DNA of 42,102 nt from Brevinematia bacterium (GCA_039630355.1 JBCNVF010000074.1:1-42102); one strand, 5' to 3'. Shown: positions 17,037 to 26,425, numbered from the stretch's first letter. Translations and numbers: made by a program. Notes: generated by a model from the sequence alone, not told the origin.

Positions 17037-18005
17037 TTGTTTGAGGTAAATAATTCTCTTGTGAAAGATGAACATAGACATCTTTTACTTACTTTCCTAA
17101 ACCATCTTTCCTATGAAAGAGGTTTGTCAGAAAACACTGTAAATTCCTACAGATTTGACCTTTCCGAATTTCTAGATTACGTTGAATCCGAGGGAATTGA
17201 GCTAAAAAACCTAACTCCTAAGGATATTGACGCCTATATAAAAATGTGCTCCAAGAGAGGTGTAGAACCTGCTACTACAGCAAGGTATATTTCTGCCATC
17301 AGAACTTTCTTTAAGTTTCTCCTAATAAATGAATACGTTGAAGAAAATCCTGCAGAATTCGTTGAAAGACCTAAAGTAGTAAGAGATATACCCCTGTTTC
17401 TCACAGAAGAGGAGGTAGAACTTATAAAGAATACAATTATGAAAGTAGAAAAAAATGATGCTAAGAAAGTCAGAGACCTAACCATCATAGAACTCCTGTT
17501 TTCCTGTGGGTTAAGAGTATCGGAGTTAATCAATCTTAAACTAGAGGATATTAACCTTAATAATGACTATATCATTGTCAAAGGTAAAGGCAGTAGTCAA
17601 AGACTAGTTCCCTTGGGGAACGTTGCTAAAAGGTATCTCAGAGAATATTTGCTTGTTAGAAAGAAAACTATGCAAAAGTTTTCAAAAGATGATGGATTTT
17701 TGTTTATTTCAAAACTCGGTAAAAAAATTAGTAGAGTGAGTGTCTGGAAAATGATAAAAAAGCATGTCCTTATATTAGGATTGGATAAAAAAATCTCAGT
17801 CCACACTTTTAGACACAGTTTCGCAACAGAATTACTCAAAGGTGGAGCAGATCTTAGATCCGTTCAAGAATTACTAGGACATAAGAGTATCCTAGCTACT
17901 CAGATTTACACCCATATAACTGATGAAAGTAAGTTTAAGGCTATACTTAACCTCAAGACAATAAAGCAGTTAAAGAAAGGCAAAGCTGAAGGCATGCAAA
18001 CTTGA
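17037..18005 (+). CDS. xerD: XerC/XerD-type tyrosine recombinase
   Basis: This enzyme family cuts and rejoins chromosome dimers at dif sites. The 322-residue protein has an N-terminal SAM-like DNA-binding domain (about 13-105) and a C-terminal catalytic domain with the full set of active residues: Arg160 in GLRVSEL, Lys184, His256 and Arg259 in HTFRH, His282 in LGHKS, and nucleophile Tyr291 in QIYTH. Whether it is XerC, XerD or a single XerH-like enzyme cannot be told, so the symbol is tentative. The frame begins with TTG at 17037; GTG at 17061 is an alternative, with GAGG 14 bases upstream. I see no integron or phage genes beside it, so a housekeeping role is likely. Confidence 0.9.
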   Translation: MFEVNNSLVKDEHRHLLLTFLNHLSYERGLSENTVNSYRFDLSEFLDYVESEGIELKNLTPKDIDAYIKMCSKRGVEPATTARYISAIRTFFKFLLINEYVEENPAEFVERPKVVRDIPLFLTEEEVELIKNTIMKVEKNDAKKVRDLTIIELLFSCGLRVSELINLKLEDINLNNDYIIVKGKGSSQRLVPLGNVAKRYLREYLLVRKKTMQKFSKDDGFLFISKLGKKISRVSVWKMIKKHVLILGLDKKISVHTFRHSFATELLKGGADLRSVQELLGHKSILATQIYTHITDESKFKAILNLKTIKQLKKGKAEGMQT

Positions 18006-18065
18006 AACCATAGTCTAAAATGTTTATATTTTTACAACAAATTATGGAGGTATATTCAACAGGAA

Positions 18066-19226
18066 ATGGAACAGACATTTTCACCTAAATTTAAGGAAAC
18101 TCTATTTCCAGAGAGAGTGTTTCTAAAACTAAGACCTATTATCTCAAATCTTCTTTTAGAACACAAACCTCCCTTTCTAGTTATGGATTCAGCTACAATC
18201 AAACGCAAGTATTATGAACTTGTGAGAGCCTTTCCAGGATTTAAGATCTATTACGCAGTTAAGGCAAATGATAACACTGAGGTATTACGAGTATTAGCAT
18301 CAATCGGTGCAAACTTTGAAGTTGCTTCCACTTCAGAGGTGCTAAAGCTTATAGAACTAGGTATAGGCGGACATAGAATGATAACCAGTAATCCTATAAA
18401 ACCTCTTGAGTTTATTGAAGTATGCAGGCAAGTAGGAATAAACTACCTCTGTGTTGATTCAAAGGAAGAGATAGAGAAGATAAAGAGCGTTTTCCCTGAA
18501 GCAAATATCTACATAAGGCTTGATGTCCAAAACCCTGAGAGTTCGTGGCCACTGAGTGGTAAGTTTGGAGTATCTGAAGAAGAAGCTGAGGACATAATAA
18601 AATATTCGCTTAAAAAAAAGGTAAACCTGGTTGGACTAACATTTCATGCAGGATCTCAGAACAACTCAGTTGAAAGTATAGTTAAAGCTTTAGAAAGCTC
18701 AAAAAGAGTATTTGATATTGCAAAAAAGCATAGAGTATCCATGAAGATACTAAACATTGGTGGAGGATTTCCTATAGATTACACTGAAAAATCACGAAAT
18801 ATAGAGGAATTTAGAAAAAAGCTATTCAAAGCCTTAGAGGTATTTAGAGAATATAACGATCTAATTTTACAGATGGAGCCTGGTAGAAGAATAGTTGGTG
18901 AAGCTGGAGTAATAGTATCAAAAGTTATTGGTAAAACTTGCAGAGGCGGAGAAAATTGGATATACCTTGATGTAGGTGTGTTCAACGGACTTATGGAAGT
19001 TGTTGGAGGGATAAACTACCTCTTTAGAACAAACTCTCGTAAGAAGGAAAAAGTTTGGAATATTGGAGGTCCTTCCTGTGACAGTATGGATGTAATAGCC
19101 AAAAATATAGTTTTACCAGAACCAGACATTGGAGACTTAGTCTACATCCTCTCCGTAGGAGCATACACCACTGTATACGCAGCTCCTTTCAATGGATACA
19201 AAATACCTCACACTATAGTAATATAA
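18066..19226 (+). CDS. Ornithine decarboxylase-like PLP enzyme (fold III)
   Basis: The 386-residue protein belongs to the Orn/Lys/DAP/Arg decarboxylase group 2. Lys66 in YYAVKAN should bind pyridoxal phosphate; His194 in FHAGSQ stacks on the ring; the phosphate loop is GGGFP (232-236) with EPGR (271-274). The second-subunit active-site Cys is in GGPSCDSMD (Cys338, Asp339), the pattern typical of ornithine decarboxylases rather than LysA, whose motif is CESGD. It should therefore make putrescine from ornithine, though lysine or bifunctional activity is possible. GGAGG lies 15 bases before the ATG, an unusually long distance. It follows the recombinase gene by 60 bases. Confidence 0.85.
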   Translation: MEQTFSPKFKETLFPERVFLKLRPIISNLLLEHKPPFLVMDSATIKRKYYELVRAFPGFKIYYAVKANDNTEVLRVLASIGANFEVASTSEVLKLIELGIGGHRMITSNPIKPLEFIEVCRQVGINYLCVDSKEEIEKIKSVFPEANIYIRLDVQNPESSWPLSGKFGVSEEEAEDIIKYSLKKKVNLVGLTFHAGSQNNSVESIVKALESSKRVFDIAKKHRVSMKILNIGGGFPIDYTEKSRNIEEFRKKLFKALEVFREYNDLILQMEPGRRIVGEAGVIVSKVIGKTCRGGENWIYLDVGVFNGLMEVVGGINYLFRTNSRKKEKVWNIGGPSCDSMDVIAKNIVLPEPDIGDLVYILSVGAYTTVYAAPFNGYKIPHTIVI

Positions 19227-19228
19227 AT

Positions 19229-22200
19229 TCACTTACCTAATTTAGCTCTTGCTATATATTTCTTTGCCTGATCATTATCAGGATCTATATCAAGAACTTT
19301 TTGCCAGTATTCTATTGCCTTATCAACGTTTCCTTTTCTGTATTCCTCCACTCCTTTTGACATAAAGCTAGCTACATCCCTCTGGATCTTCTCTCTGTCT
19401 TTTGAAATAGCTTCGTTATACTTTGCTCTCGCTTCATCACGAAGCGTTCTAGCAAAAGTATTGTTAGGATCATCCTCCAGCACGAGTGATAACAGCCTTA
19501 TAGCCTCTTTATAATTGCCAGCATTATAAGCACTTCTACCAGCTGACAGATTTCTCAGAACCTTCTCCTCTAAACTTTTCCTAGCAAGCGAAAGCTTTGA
19601 CTTAGCTTCTACATCGTTAGGATCACTCTTCAATACCCCCTCAAGTATTATTATAGCTTTCCTGTAATTGCCCTTCTTGATAAGTTCATCAACTTCCATC
19701 TTAGCAGAAGACAAAAAGCCATAAAACTTTTCCAAAACTCCATCCCTGAGAATCTTTAGATTACTATCACTAGGGTTTAATCCCACAAGTTCATCAACAA
19801 TGTCCAATGCTTCAGAATACTTACCAACCTTAATCAGATTACTCACTTCATTCATTCCTTCTCTGATCTTATGAATGTTATCTATCTTAAGTTTGTAAAG
19901 TTCGTTATTTGGCGAAATCTTTAGAAGTGAGTTATACCCTTCAAGGGCTTTATCATACTCTCCACTAGAGTAAAACTTATCAGACTTATCCAACATCTCC
20001 TTCTCCAACACCTTAAGCTTATTCCTCACTTCAGAAAGAAGAAGCTTTATTTCCTGAGAATCTGGGTTATTCTTCAAGGCTATTTCAAGATATTCCTTTG
20101 CCTTAATATACTCCCCTCTCTCGTAAGCAAGCTTACCATCTTTAAAGCTCTTATCTTTCTCAAGAGCAAATTCCTCTTCCGCACTCTTGATATAACTATC
20201 AATCAAAGAAACATCATCTCCCAAGAGTATAAATTTTTCCTTAGCTTTCTTAAGACTGCTAATACCATCTGCATACTCCTTCTTTCTTATTTTCCTAAGA
20301 CCCTCCCCAAGTAGCTTATTAGCCTCATCTCTAAGAGTGACTTCTTTAGCCTTTCTGTCAATTTCCTCAATTTTCTTTCTAACTTCGGAGTTATTGGGGT
20401 CTAGTTTCATTATTGCCTCCAGGACCTTCTTCGCACTCTCGTAATCATAGTTTACCAAAAATGCATCTACCTCTTTCATCCTTTCCTCAATCATCCTTCT
20501 GGTTTCCAACTCCTTCACTACTTTTTTGCTTTCTTCGTAGTAGCTTTTAGATTTAGCATACCTTGTATCACTTACTGGTAGAATACCTAGTAACTCTTCA
20601 AACACAACTACCGCTCTAGAATAATCCTTTGCATTGAACATTCTTACACCATCGTTAAACCTACCATCTACATACTCATCAAACTTTTTCCTAGCTTTGG
20701 AATGTAAACTGTTTGCTTGGATGTTAGTTGGATCTAGCTTCAGTATTCCTTCCAAAGTTTTCATCGCGCTTATATAGTCACCAGCATTGAGAAAATCCTC
20801 AGCGTTAGCAATCTTTATACTAATACTTGATTTAAGTTCCTCCTTTCTTGAATCTATTTTCTGTCTCAAGCTCACCGCCTCTGGTAAGTCTTTTAACAAA
20901 ACCAAAGCTGATTCCCACTTCTCAAATGCCCTCCCAATTTCACCGCTAACGAAAAATTCATCCCCCTCTCTTTCAAGCACATTTGCTTGGGACCTCACAG
21001 TCAAAATAGTATTGCTGATCTCGGATTTAGCTATTTCATTGTCCCTATAAAACCTAAGTGCTTCCCTAAACTTATCAATGGCTTCCCAATATTTTCCTTC
21101 ACCCTTTAGCTTTTTCCCTTCAGCAACAAGTAACTCAGACTTTGATCTGTTCTCTTGGATCTTTGAAGAAATTTCAATCTCCTTCAGCGTTTTCTTCACT
21201 GCCTCTTCCGCTTCTTTATTCCCAGGATAAACCTCCAAAGCTTTATTGAAAAGTTCCAATGCTTTCAAGAAATTGTAGGAAGAAAACTCCTGCATACCTT
21301 GAGAGTATAAAGAGTAGGAAAGACTCTTCCTTTGTTCAACTTCAAACTTTTTACTCATTTCAGTCTGAATTCTATCATCTACTTCTTTAGCAAGCCTAGT
21401 AGATGGCTCATGGAATGGGTTTAACTCAATGTTTCTCGTTATAAGTTTCTTCGCTTCCAAAAGTTCGTTTCTGGAATACAGTACCAATGCCTCTTTATAG
21501 TTTCTATTAATCTCCTCTGAGACAATAGACTCTATTTCTTTTATACTATCCAATGCTTCCTTATTATAAGGGTTAAGCTCCAAAACTTTTTTATACTCTT
21601 TGATAGCTTCACCATATTTATTTTGAGATCTCATAACCTTAGCTCTAGTAAGCAATGTTTTTACATACTCTTGCTGTTCCTTAGTAAGAGCTTCATCCTT
21701 TTCAAGCCAAAGTCTAAGCTTTTGAATATAGATCTGGGCAACCTGATTTGAAGGATTATGCTTTAATGCCCTCTCAAAGTGGTAATTTGCGTTTGTAAAA
21801 TTACCTTTTTCATATTCCACTATCCCCTTCTCAACTTCTTCTTTATCAGGAGTAATCCCTAAAACTTGTTTTACTACCCTCTCGCTGAAAATTAGAAATA
21901 AAGACGGTATATGGTTATACCTCATCCCCTCATAACTTGCACTACCTACTCCTACTGGAGAACTAAGAAGAGAGAAAACAAAAGACACCGAGATCCCTTT
22001 ATTATCTATACCTAAAGAGATTTTCATTCCCTCAAAAGGCTCGGAAACAACTCCCACCCCTCCCCTAAAGTTTGCTACCTCATTCACAAATTTATCATTG
22101 GTAGGAAAGACTCTAACAAACCCAAATGACACAAACGGGTAAACAACAAGATATTTCTGCACACTCTTATCGTTGCTAAACAGTGATATAGGGGAATACC

Positions 22201-22834
22201 TTAGAGACAACTTAGTATCACCTCCAAAAGCAAAGTCTCCAAAGTATCCCCCTACGAAAAGCGCCTGAGACAACGAAAGCTCAAGACCGTAGTAAGTTGA
22301 CAACTTAGCTCCTACAAGCGGTATGAAAAATGCTTCAAGGTAATAAGACTCACGATCATATACTCCCTGCGGAAAAACCCAGTTATCAAATGAAAACATC
22401 AGTGATGCGCCAAAATCAACATCACCAAAATCAACCGAAAACACTTTGTCAAATTTTGTCCCGGCACCTAAAACCAGAAAATTTTGGTTACAGTTTCCAA
22501 TCAACTTAAATGTGTTATCATACATTTCAAGAGAAGAAAATTGGTGAGCAACTCCCAAGAACATCGGATAAGTAAAAACCTTAAAGTGTCCAACAGCAGA
22601 GAGAATACTCCCACCTACAGTATTGTTAACAGAAAAACCTAAAGAATACGAGGACGACGAATCTAAAGATTGCGGTGAATGGAAGACTCCAAACGGATAA
22701 GTGTTAAAAGGAGAAAAACCACTAAAAAAACCTTCGCTACTTGGAGTGAAAATATCAAGGAACCTATAAGAATTAAAAGAAAAACTCTGAAGCGTAAGAA
22801 TAAGTCCTATAACAATTAAACAAAGTTTTTTCAT
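19229..22834 (-). CDS. Giant TPR protein with N-terminal beta-barrel-like domain
   Basis: The product is about 1201 residues from the ATG at 22834, which I prefer because a signal peptide (KKLCLIVIGLILTLQSFSF) follows directly; the longer frame from 22894 adds 20 unlikely residues. Residues about 20-315 are rich in Gly, Phe, Tyr and Ser and look like a PorV/UPF0164-type outer membrane barrel. From about 330 to the end there are more than 15 tetratricopeptide units, with recurring patterns such as EYEKGNFTNANYHFERAL and DPNN/DPNDVEA, often spaced by charged coiled-coil stretches. It should be exported; the repeats would bind partners in the periplasm or at the surface. AATATA (TATATT on the coding strand) ends 6 bases before the ATG, suggesting a leaderless mRNA. 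Confidence 0.8.
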   Translation of the reverse strand: MKKLCLIVIGLILTLQSFSFNSYRFLDIFTPSSEGFFSGFSPFNTYPFGVFHSPQSLDSSSSYSLGFSVNNTVGGSILSAVGHFKVFTYPMFLGVAHQFSSLEMYDNTFKLIGNCNQNFLVLGAGTKFDKVFSVDFGDVDFGASLMFSFDNWVFPQGVYDRESYYLEAFFIPLVGAKLSTYYGLELSLSQALFVGGYFGDFAFGGDTKLSLRYSPISLFSNDKSVQKYLVVYPFVSFGFVRVFPTNDKFVNEVANFRGGVGVVSEPFEGMKISLGIDNKGISVSFVFSLLSSPVGVGSASYEGMRYNHIPSLFLIFSERVVKQVLGITPDKEEVEKGIVEYEKGNFTNANYHFERALKHNPSNQVAQIYIQKLRLWLEKDEALTKEQQEYVKTLLTRAKVMRSQNKYGEAIKEYKKVLELNPYNKEALDSIKEIESIVSEEINRNYKEALVLYSRNELLEAKKLITRNIELNPFHEPSTRLAKEVDDRIQTEMSKKFEVEQRKSLSYSLYSQGMQEFSSYNFLKALELFNKALEVYPGNKEAEEAVKKTLKEIEISSKIQENRSKSELLVAEGKKLKGEGKYWEAIDKFREALRFYRDNEIAKSEISNTILTVRSQANVLEREGDEFFVSGEIGRAFEKWESALVLLKDLPEAVSLRQKIDSRKEELKSSISIKIANAEDFLNAGDYISAMKTLEGILKLDPTNIQANSLHSKARKKFDEYVDGRFNDGVRMFNAKDYSRAVVVFEELLGILPVSDTRYAKSKSYYEESKKVVKELETRRMIEERMKEVDAFLVNYDYESAKKVLEAIMKLDPNNSEVRKKIEEIDRKAKEVTLRDEANKLLGEGLRKIRKKEYADGISSLKKAKEKFILLGDDVSLIDSYIKSAEEEFALEKDKSFKDGKLAYERGEYIKAKEYLEIALKNNPDSQEIKLLLSEVRNKLKVLEKEMLDKSDKFYSSGEYDKALEGYNSLLKISPNNELYKLKIDNIHKIREGMNEVSNLIKVGKYSEALDIVDELVGLNPSDSNLKILRDGVLEKFYGFLSSAKMEVDELIKKGNYRKAIIILEGVLKSDPNDVEAKSKLSLARKSLEEKVLRNLSAGRSAYNAGNYKEAIRLLSLVLEDDPNNTFARTLRDEARAKYNEAISKDREKIQRDVASFMSKGVEEYRKGNVDKAIEYWQKVLDIDPDNDQAKKYIARAKLGK

Positions 22835-22973
22835 ACAATAAATATAATAATACTCGGATATACAAGAAGAGAAATAAAACTTAAAGGCTCTCAAAATTTT
22901 CTTAAACGATGTTTTACTTTTTGTGCGTTTAGAAAGGAACCAAACTTCCGATCTTTTAACTAGTCTATAAGAT

Positions 22974-23819
22974 ATGATCCTTAGAAAGAAGAAAATAGGC
23001 GTTGCCCTAGGCAGTGGATCTTTTAAAGGATTATGTCATCTGGGCTTCATAAAAGCCTTGGAAGAAAGGGGAATTATACCAGATGTTATTGCAGGAAGTA
23101 GTATAGGAGCCTTAATTGGAGCATTATGGGCCTCAGGACTTAGATCTTCAGAGATAATAGAAGTATTCAAAAAAATAAACTCCAGAAACTTTTTAAAGTA
23201 CATCTCCTTCTCACTCTCCAGAAAAGGTTTTGTTGAAACTAAAGTTGAGGATTTTCTGAAAGAGTGTATAGGTAGAGTTAGATTCAGTGAACTCAAAACA
23301 AAGCTTATTGTTACAGCTACCGACATAACAAATGCAAAAAGACTAGCAATAAGTGAAGGTAATGTTGAAGAAGCTGTCAGGAAAAGCATCTCTGTTCCCG
23401 GAGTAATAAAACCCATTCTTGAAAACGGAAGTGTAATCATTGATGGTGGGGTTCTTGCTCCTCTACCTATAAAGGAGCTAGTTGAAGAGGGATGTAGCGA
23501 AATTTTCGCTTCGTCATTAGTTCCCAAAAATTTTGCACATATCCTACCTACTGTATTTGAAAGGTTCAGTAAAACCGCTAGAGAAAAAATAGAAGAGATA
23601 TTTAAGATAGAACTACCCGAACCATCCCTAACTGTTTATAGCATTGTCAAGAGATCTTTGGTAGTAATGAACATATTTTTGGAAGAATACGAAATCGCAC
23701 TGTATAAGCCTAAACTAGTCGTAAGATATGATATTGAAGATCTTGATATATCAGCACTTGACAGAATTCAATACTATATAGACCTATCCTACAAAGAAAC
23801 TTTGAAATCCAAGCTTTAA
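22974..23819 (+). CDS. Patatin-like phospholipase (RssA family)
   Basis: The 281-residue protein is a patatin-type serine hydrolase. The oxyanion-hole stretch is GSGSFKG (13-19), the nucleophile elbow is GSSIG with Ser43, and the catalytic Asp is in DGGV (Asp157). The dyad is complete, so it should cleave acyl esters of phospholipids or related lipids. It has no signal peptide and is probably cytoplasmic or bound to the inner face of the membrane, like Escherichia coli RssA. No ribosome binding site is seen before the ATG; TATAAG lies only 2 bases upstream. It is transcribed divergently from the giant TPR gene. Confidence 0.88.
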   Translation: MILRKKKIGVALGSGSFKGLCHLGFIKALEERGIIPDVIAGSSIGALIGALWASGLRSSEIIEVFKKINSRNFLKYISFSLSRKGFVETKVEDFLKECIGRVRFSELKTKLIVTATDITNAKRLAISEGNVEEAVRKSISVPGVIKPILENGSVIIDGGVLAPLPIKELVEEGCSEIFASSLVPKNFAHILPTVFERFSKTAREKIEEIFKIELPEPSLTVYSIVKRSLVVMNIFLEEYEIALYKPKLVVRYDIEDLDISALDRIQYYIDLSYKETLKSKL

Positions 23820-23904
23820 TATTCCAACCAAGTCTCTTCTAAAGACTAGAATTCTATAAAAAAGCCGAATTTTGTCTCTACTCTAAAGTATCAGCACTTA
23901 GCCA

Positions 23905-24098
23905 GTAAAGCCTAAAATCCACAATTGAGCGTTCTTTCACAGTCTCTGTCGGAATAGGCAAATACTCCCTTTGATCACACAAGAGGCTTAGGATGAAGTG
24001 AAATTCTGTGATTGACAAACGTTGTCTAAAAACAAAGAGCGTAAGTAAACAAAAAGTTTGAATCTTATCCACTCACCCAATGGAAATTGGAATTTATC
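23905..24098 (-). repeat. Dispersed intergenic element, copy 5
   Basis: A long copy in reverse orientation in the 488-base gap before the ABC exporter. The left terminus reads GATAAATTCCAATTTCC on the minus strand (about 24081-24098). The shared blocks GATAAGATTC, AAACTTTTTGTTTAC, CTCTTTGTTTTTAGA and TTTCACTTCATCCTAAGCC follow. The hairpin region (23940-23957) has drifted so that only part of the stem pairs. The 64-codon frame over it is not a gene. Confidence 0.8.
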
Positions 24099-24211
24099 GG
24101 AAAGGTGAAGTTTCTGATTTGTAGTAAGTCTATATAAGATTATGAAATTATGATCTTATTTCGCAAGGACGTTTTGGAGCGATTTTCACTTTAAATTTTC
24201 TTTCTTACGAG

Positions 24212-24244
24212 CTCACGTATTTGTTATACTTAGAAAAGCGTGAG
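24212..24244 (+). promoter_or_regulatory. Inverted repeat around a -10-like box before the ABC exporter
   Basis: CTCACG (24212-24217) and CGTGAG (24239-24244) form a 6-bp inverted repeat around TATACT (24225-24230), a good -10. The -35 region is weak. The site lies 64 bases before the ATPase start and could be an operator over a promoter. Confidence 0.35.
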
Positions 24245-24307
24245 AGTTGTTCTTGCTTGCCAGTGTTTTGTAGGTTGTTGTAGAACAGGAGTTTATGGGG
24301 CTGGTAT

Positions 24308-25219
24308 ATGTCTGTAATCAACATTGAGAGACTCAATAAAAATTATCCTAATGTTCAAGCTTTGAAGGAAGTTAGCATAAGTATAAGAAAAGGAGAATGT
24401 GTTGGTTTTCTGGGACCTAACGGGGCAGGCAAGACTACTCTTGTTAAGGCTATTGTGGGGTTAATTAAAGTAGATAGCGGAGAAATAACAGTTATGAACA
24501 TGTCCATACGGACTAAGTTAAGAGAGGCGAAAAAATATATAGGTGTAGTTCCTCAAGAAAATAACCTTGATAACGATATTTCAGTCTTTGAGAACCTAGT
24601 GCTATATGGAGAATTGTTTGGGATACCAAGAAGAGTTCTTAAGAGGAGAGCTATGGAACTGCTTAAAGAGTTCGGAATAATGGATAAAGCAAATGACAGG
24701 GTTGAGCACCTTTCTGGTGGGATGAAGAGAAAACTTATGATAGCAAGGGCTTTGATGAACAACCCAGAGATAGTCATATTGGACGAACCTACCGTTGGTT
24801 TAGATCCCGAGGTAAGGAAAAACATTTGGGATAAGATAGTTTCTCTTAAGGAAGAAAATAGGACAATTATTTTAACAACACACTATCTTGAAGAAGCGCA
24901 AGCATTGTGTGATAGAGTCTTTATTATGAACAAAGGAGAGATAATAGAGAGTGGTCCCCCTGAAGCACTCATAAAGAGATATTTGCCAAAATACGCAGTT
25001 GAAGTATATCCGAAGATTGAAATTAACAACAGATTTGAGAATAAGAACATAAGGAAGATAGATTTTGAGAATCATTTGATAATTCTTACAGATGATCCTT
25101 CAGAAATCAAGTTATTACTCGTTGACAAAGATATAAGAAAATTCAATGTAAGAAATTCAAATCTTGAGGATTTATTCTTTATATTAACAGGGAAAGGTTT
25201 TGAATACGAGGCTGATTGA
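24308..25219 (+). CDS. ABC-2 type exporter, ATP-binding subunit (NodI/CcmA-like)
   Basis: The 303-residue ATPase carries Walker A GPNGAGKTT (36-44), Q-loop VVPQENN, signature LSGGMKRK (135-142), Walker B VILDEP (156-161) and the switch His in TTHYLEE. The C-terminal 80 residues form the extra domain common in the DrrA/NodI group. It energises export of a lipid, drug or polysaccharide together with the next gene, whose start lies inside its last 20 bases. The ribosome binding site is weak (GGGGCTGG before the ATG). The substrate cannot be read from sequence. An inverted repeat around a -10-like box lies upstream. Confidence 0.93.
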   Translation: MSVINIERLNKNYPNVQALKEVSISIRKGECVGFLGPNGAGKTTLVKAIVGLIKVDSGEITVMNMSIRTKLREAKKYIGVVPQENNLDNDISVFENLVLYGELFGIPRRVLKRRAMELLKEFGIMDKANDRVEHLSGGMKRKLMIARALMNNPEIVILDEPTVGLDPEVRKNIWDKIVSLKEENRTIILTTHYLEEAQALCDRVFIMNKGEIIESGPPEALIKRYLPKYAVEVYPKIEINNRFENKNIRKIDFENHLIILTDDPSEIKLLLVDKDIRKFNVRNSNLEDLFFILTGKGFEYEAD

Positions 25220-25982
25220 ATCCATAATACTGATTAGGGAGCATATGGGATGGTTAGTGATTCTGAAAAGAAATTTTATTGCTTGGAAGAAAGGCTGGTA
25301 TGGTGTGATATTCAGTTCCATTGAAATTCTTATATTCATACTTGGATTTGGTGTTGGACTTAATCAGATAGTTGGTGAGGTTAACGGCATGAGATACGTT
25401 GAGTTTATTTTGCCAAGCATAGTCATTATACCTTCTATGAATAATGGCTTTTTTGAAACGACTTATAACTCCTTTTCAAAGATGTTCTATGGAAAGATGT
25501 TCTATGCTTATTTGTATACCCCTGCAAGCGTTCTTGATATCTACGTAGGTGAGTTACTTTGGGGAATTACAAGAGGGCTTATGTCTTCGGCGATAAGTTT
25601 GCTGGTTTTAAGCATTTCGGGACTTGTAGATCTATCTTTCGGCAAAGTGTTAACATTACTTGTTCTTTCCACGTATGTAGGTTTATGCCTGAGCGCCCTT
25701 GGACTACTTTTGACAGCTGTGGCACCCAACATCAACTTTTTTGATTATTTTTTCTATGTCTACATAAGTCCGATTACTCTTCTCTCAGGGACATTCTTCC
25801 CTTTAGATGTTTTTCCAAGTGTGTTTGAAAACATAGTATTTTTAGTTTCTCCATTGTATCACGGATTGAATTTATTCAGAAGTGAGAGCATAAACGTAGT
25901 GAATATTGTCTATCTGCTAACCTTTTCAGTAGTGGTGATAGCACTTGGCGTTAAGATGTTGAACAAGAGGTTGATAGAGTGA
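25200..25982 (+). CDS. ABC-2 type exporter, membrane subunit (NodJ-like)
   Basis: The 260-residue protein has about six membrane segments and the ABC-2 signature region near YISPITLLSGTFFPLDVFP (about 190-208), followed by SPLYHGLNLFR. This matches NodJ/DrrB-like permeases that pair with NodI/DrrA ATPases. The TTG at 25200 overlaps the ATPase gene by 20 bases and has GGGAAAGG just before it, so translation is probably coupled; an ATG near 25245 is an alternative start. Function follows the ATPase: export of an unknown hydrophobic or sugar-linked compound. Confidence 0.9.
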   Translation: MNTRLIESIILIREHMGWLVILKRNFIAWKKGWYGVIFSSIEILIFILGFGVGLNQIVGEVNGMRYVEFILPSIVIIPSMNNGFFETTYNSFSKMFYGKMFYAYLYTPASVLDIYVGELLWGITRGLMSSAISLLVLSISGLVDLSFGKVLTLLVLSTYVGLCLSALGLLLTAVAPNINFFDYFFYVYISPITLLSGTFFPLDVFPSVFENIVFLVSPLYHGLNLFRSESINVVNIVYLLTFSVVVIALGVKMLNKRLIE

Positions 25983-26212
25983 TTATTGTTTATTGCTCTC
26001 CCATCTTATACTCGCTGGTTCTACTACTAAAGTTCTAAATGAGAATAGAAAAACTCAAAGCGAGGACTTAGTGATCACTGAGCACGAGTGGTAAAAGCCA
26101 TTAGCACAATAATAGCAAAGATCAAACTATCACTTCTCACAATCAACCTTCCCTACAAGGGGTATAGAGTAACAAAATACAAAATTTCAAGGCCTTATGA
26201 AGTTCAACAATA

Positions 26213-26425
26213 AATTCCAATTTCCATTAGGCAAGTAGATAAGATTCTAAACTTTTACTTGCTTACCTCCTCTAGTTTTCGCTAGTTACAAAACTTTACT
26301 TCATACCAAACCCCCTGAGTACTCATCAAGAAAAGCATCTACCCAGTCCCGATAGAAACTGCAAGAGGGGTAAAAGAAAATTATACTCAACTGTTAAATT
26401 TCGGAACTTATTGGAAATCCGAATT
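26213..26425 (+). repeat. Dispersed intergenic element, copy 6, with terminal inverted repeats
   Basis: This is the most complete copy, in the 485-base gap between two convergent genes. Left end AATTCCAATTTCCATTAGG (26213-26231) and right end CTTATTGGAAATCCGAATT (26407-26425) are imperfect inverted repeats, 15 of 19 positions. Between them lie GTAGATAAGATTCTAAACTT, TTTACTTCATACCAA and the hairpin region at 26344-26361, here with two stem mismatches. No frame inside is convincing. The first part of the gap (25983-26200) shows no other feature. Confidence 0.8.

Noticed and set aside
17037-18005. Phage or integron integrase
   Set aside because: Length and motifs are XerC/D-like, and no cargo genes, att repeats or phage genes are adjacent; the neighbouring repeat copy is also found at seven other gaps.
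23878-24072. 64-codon minus-strand frame in the gap before the ABC exporter
   Set aside because: It lies within dispersed element copy 5 and is not kept open in the other copies.
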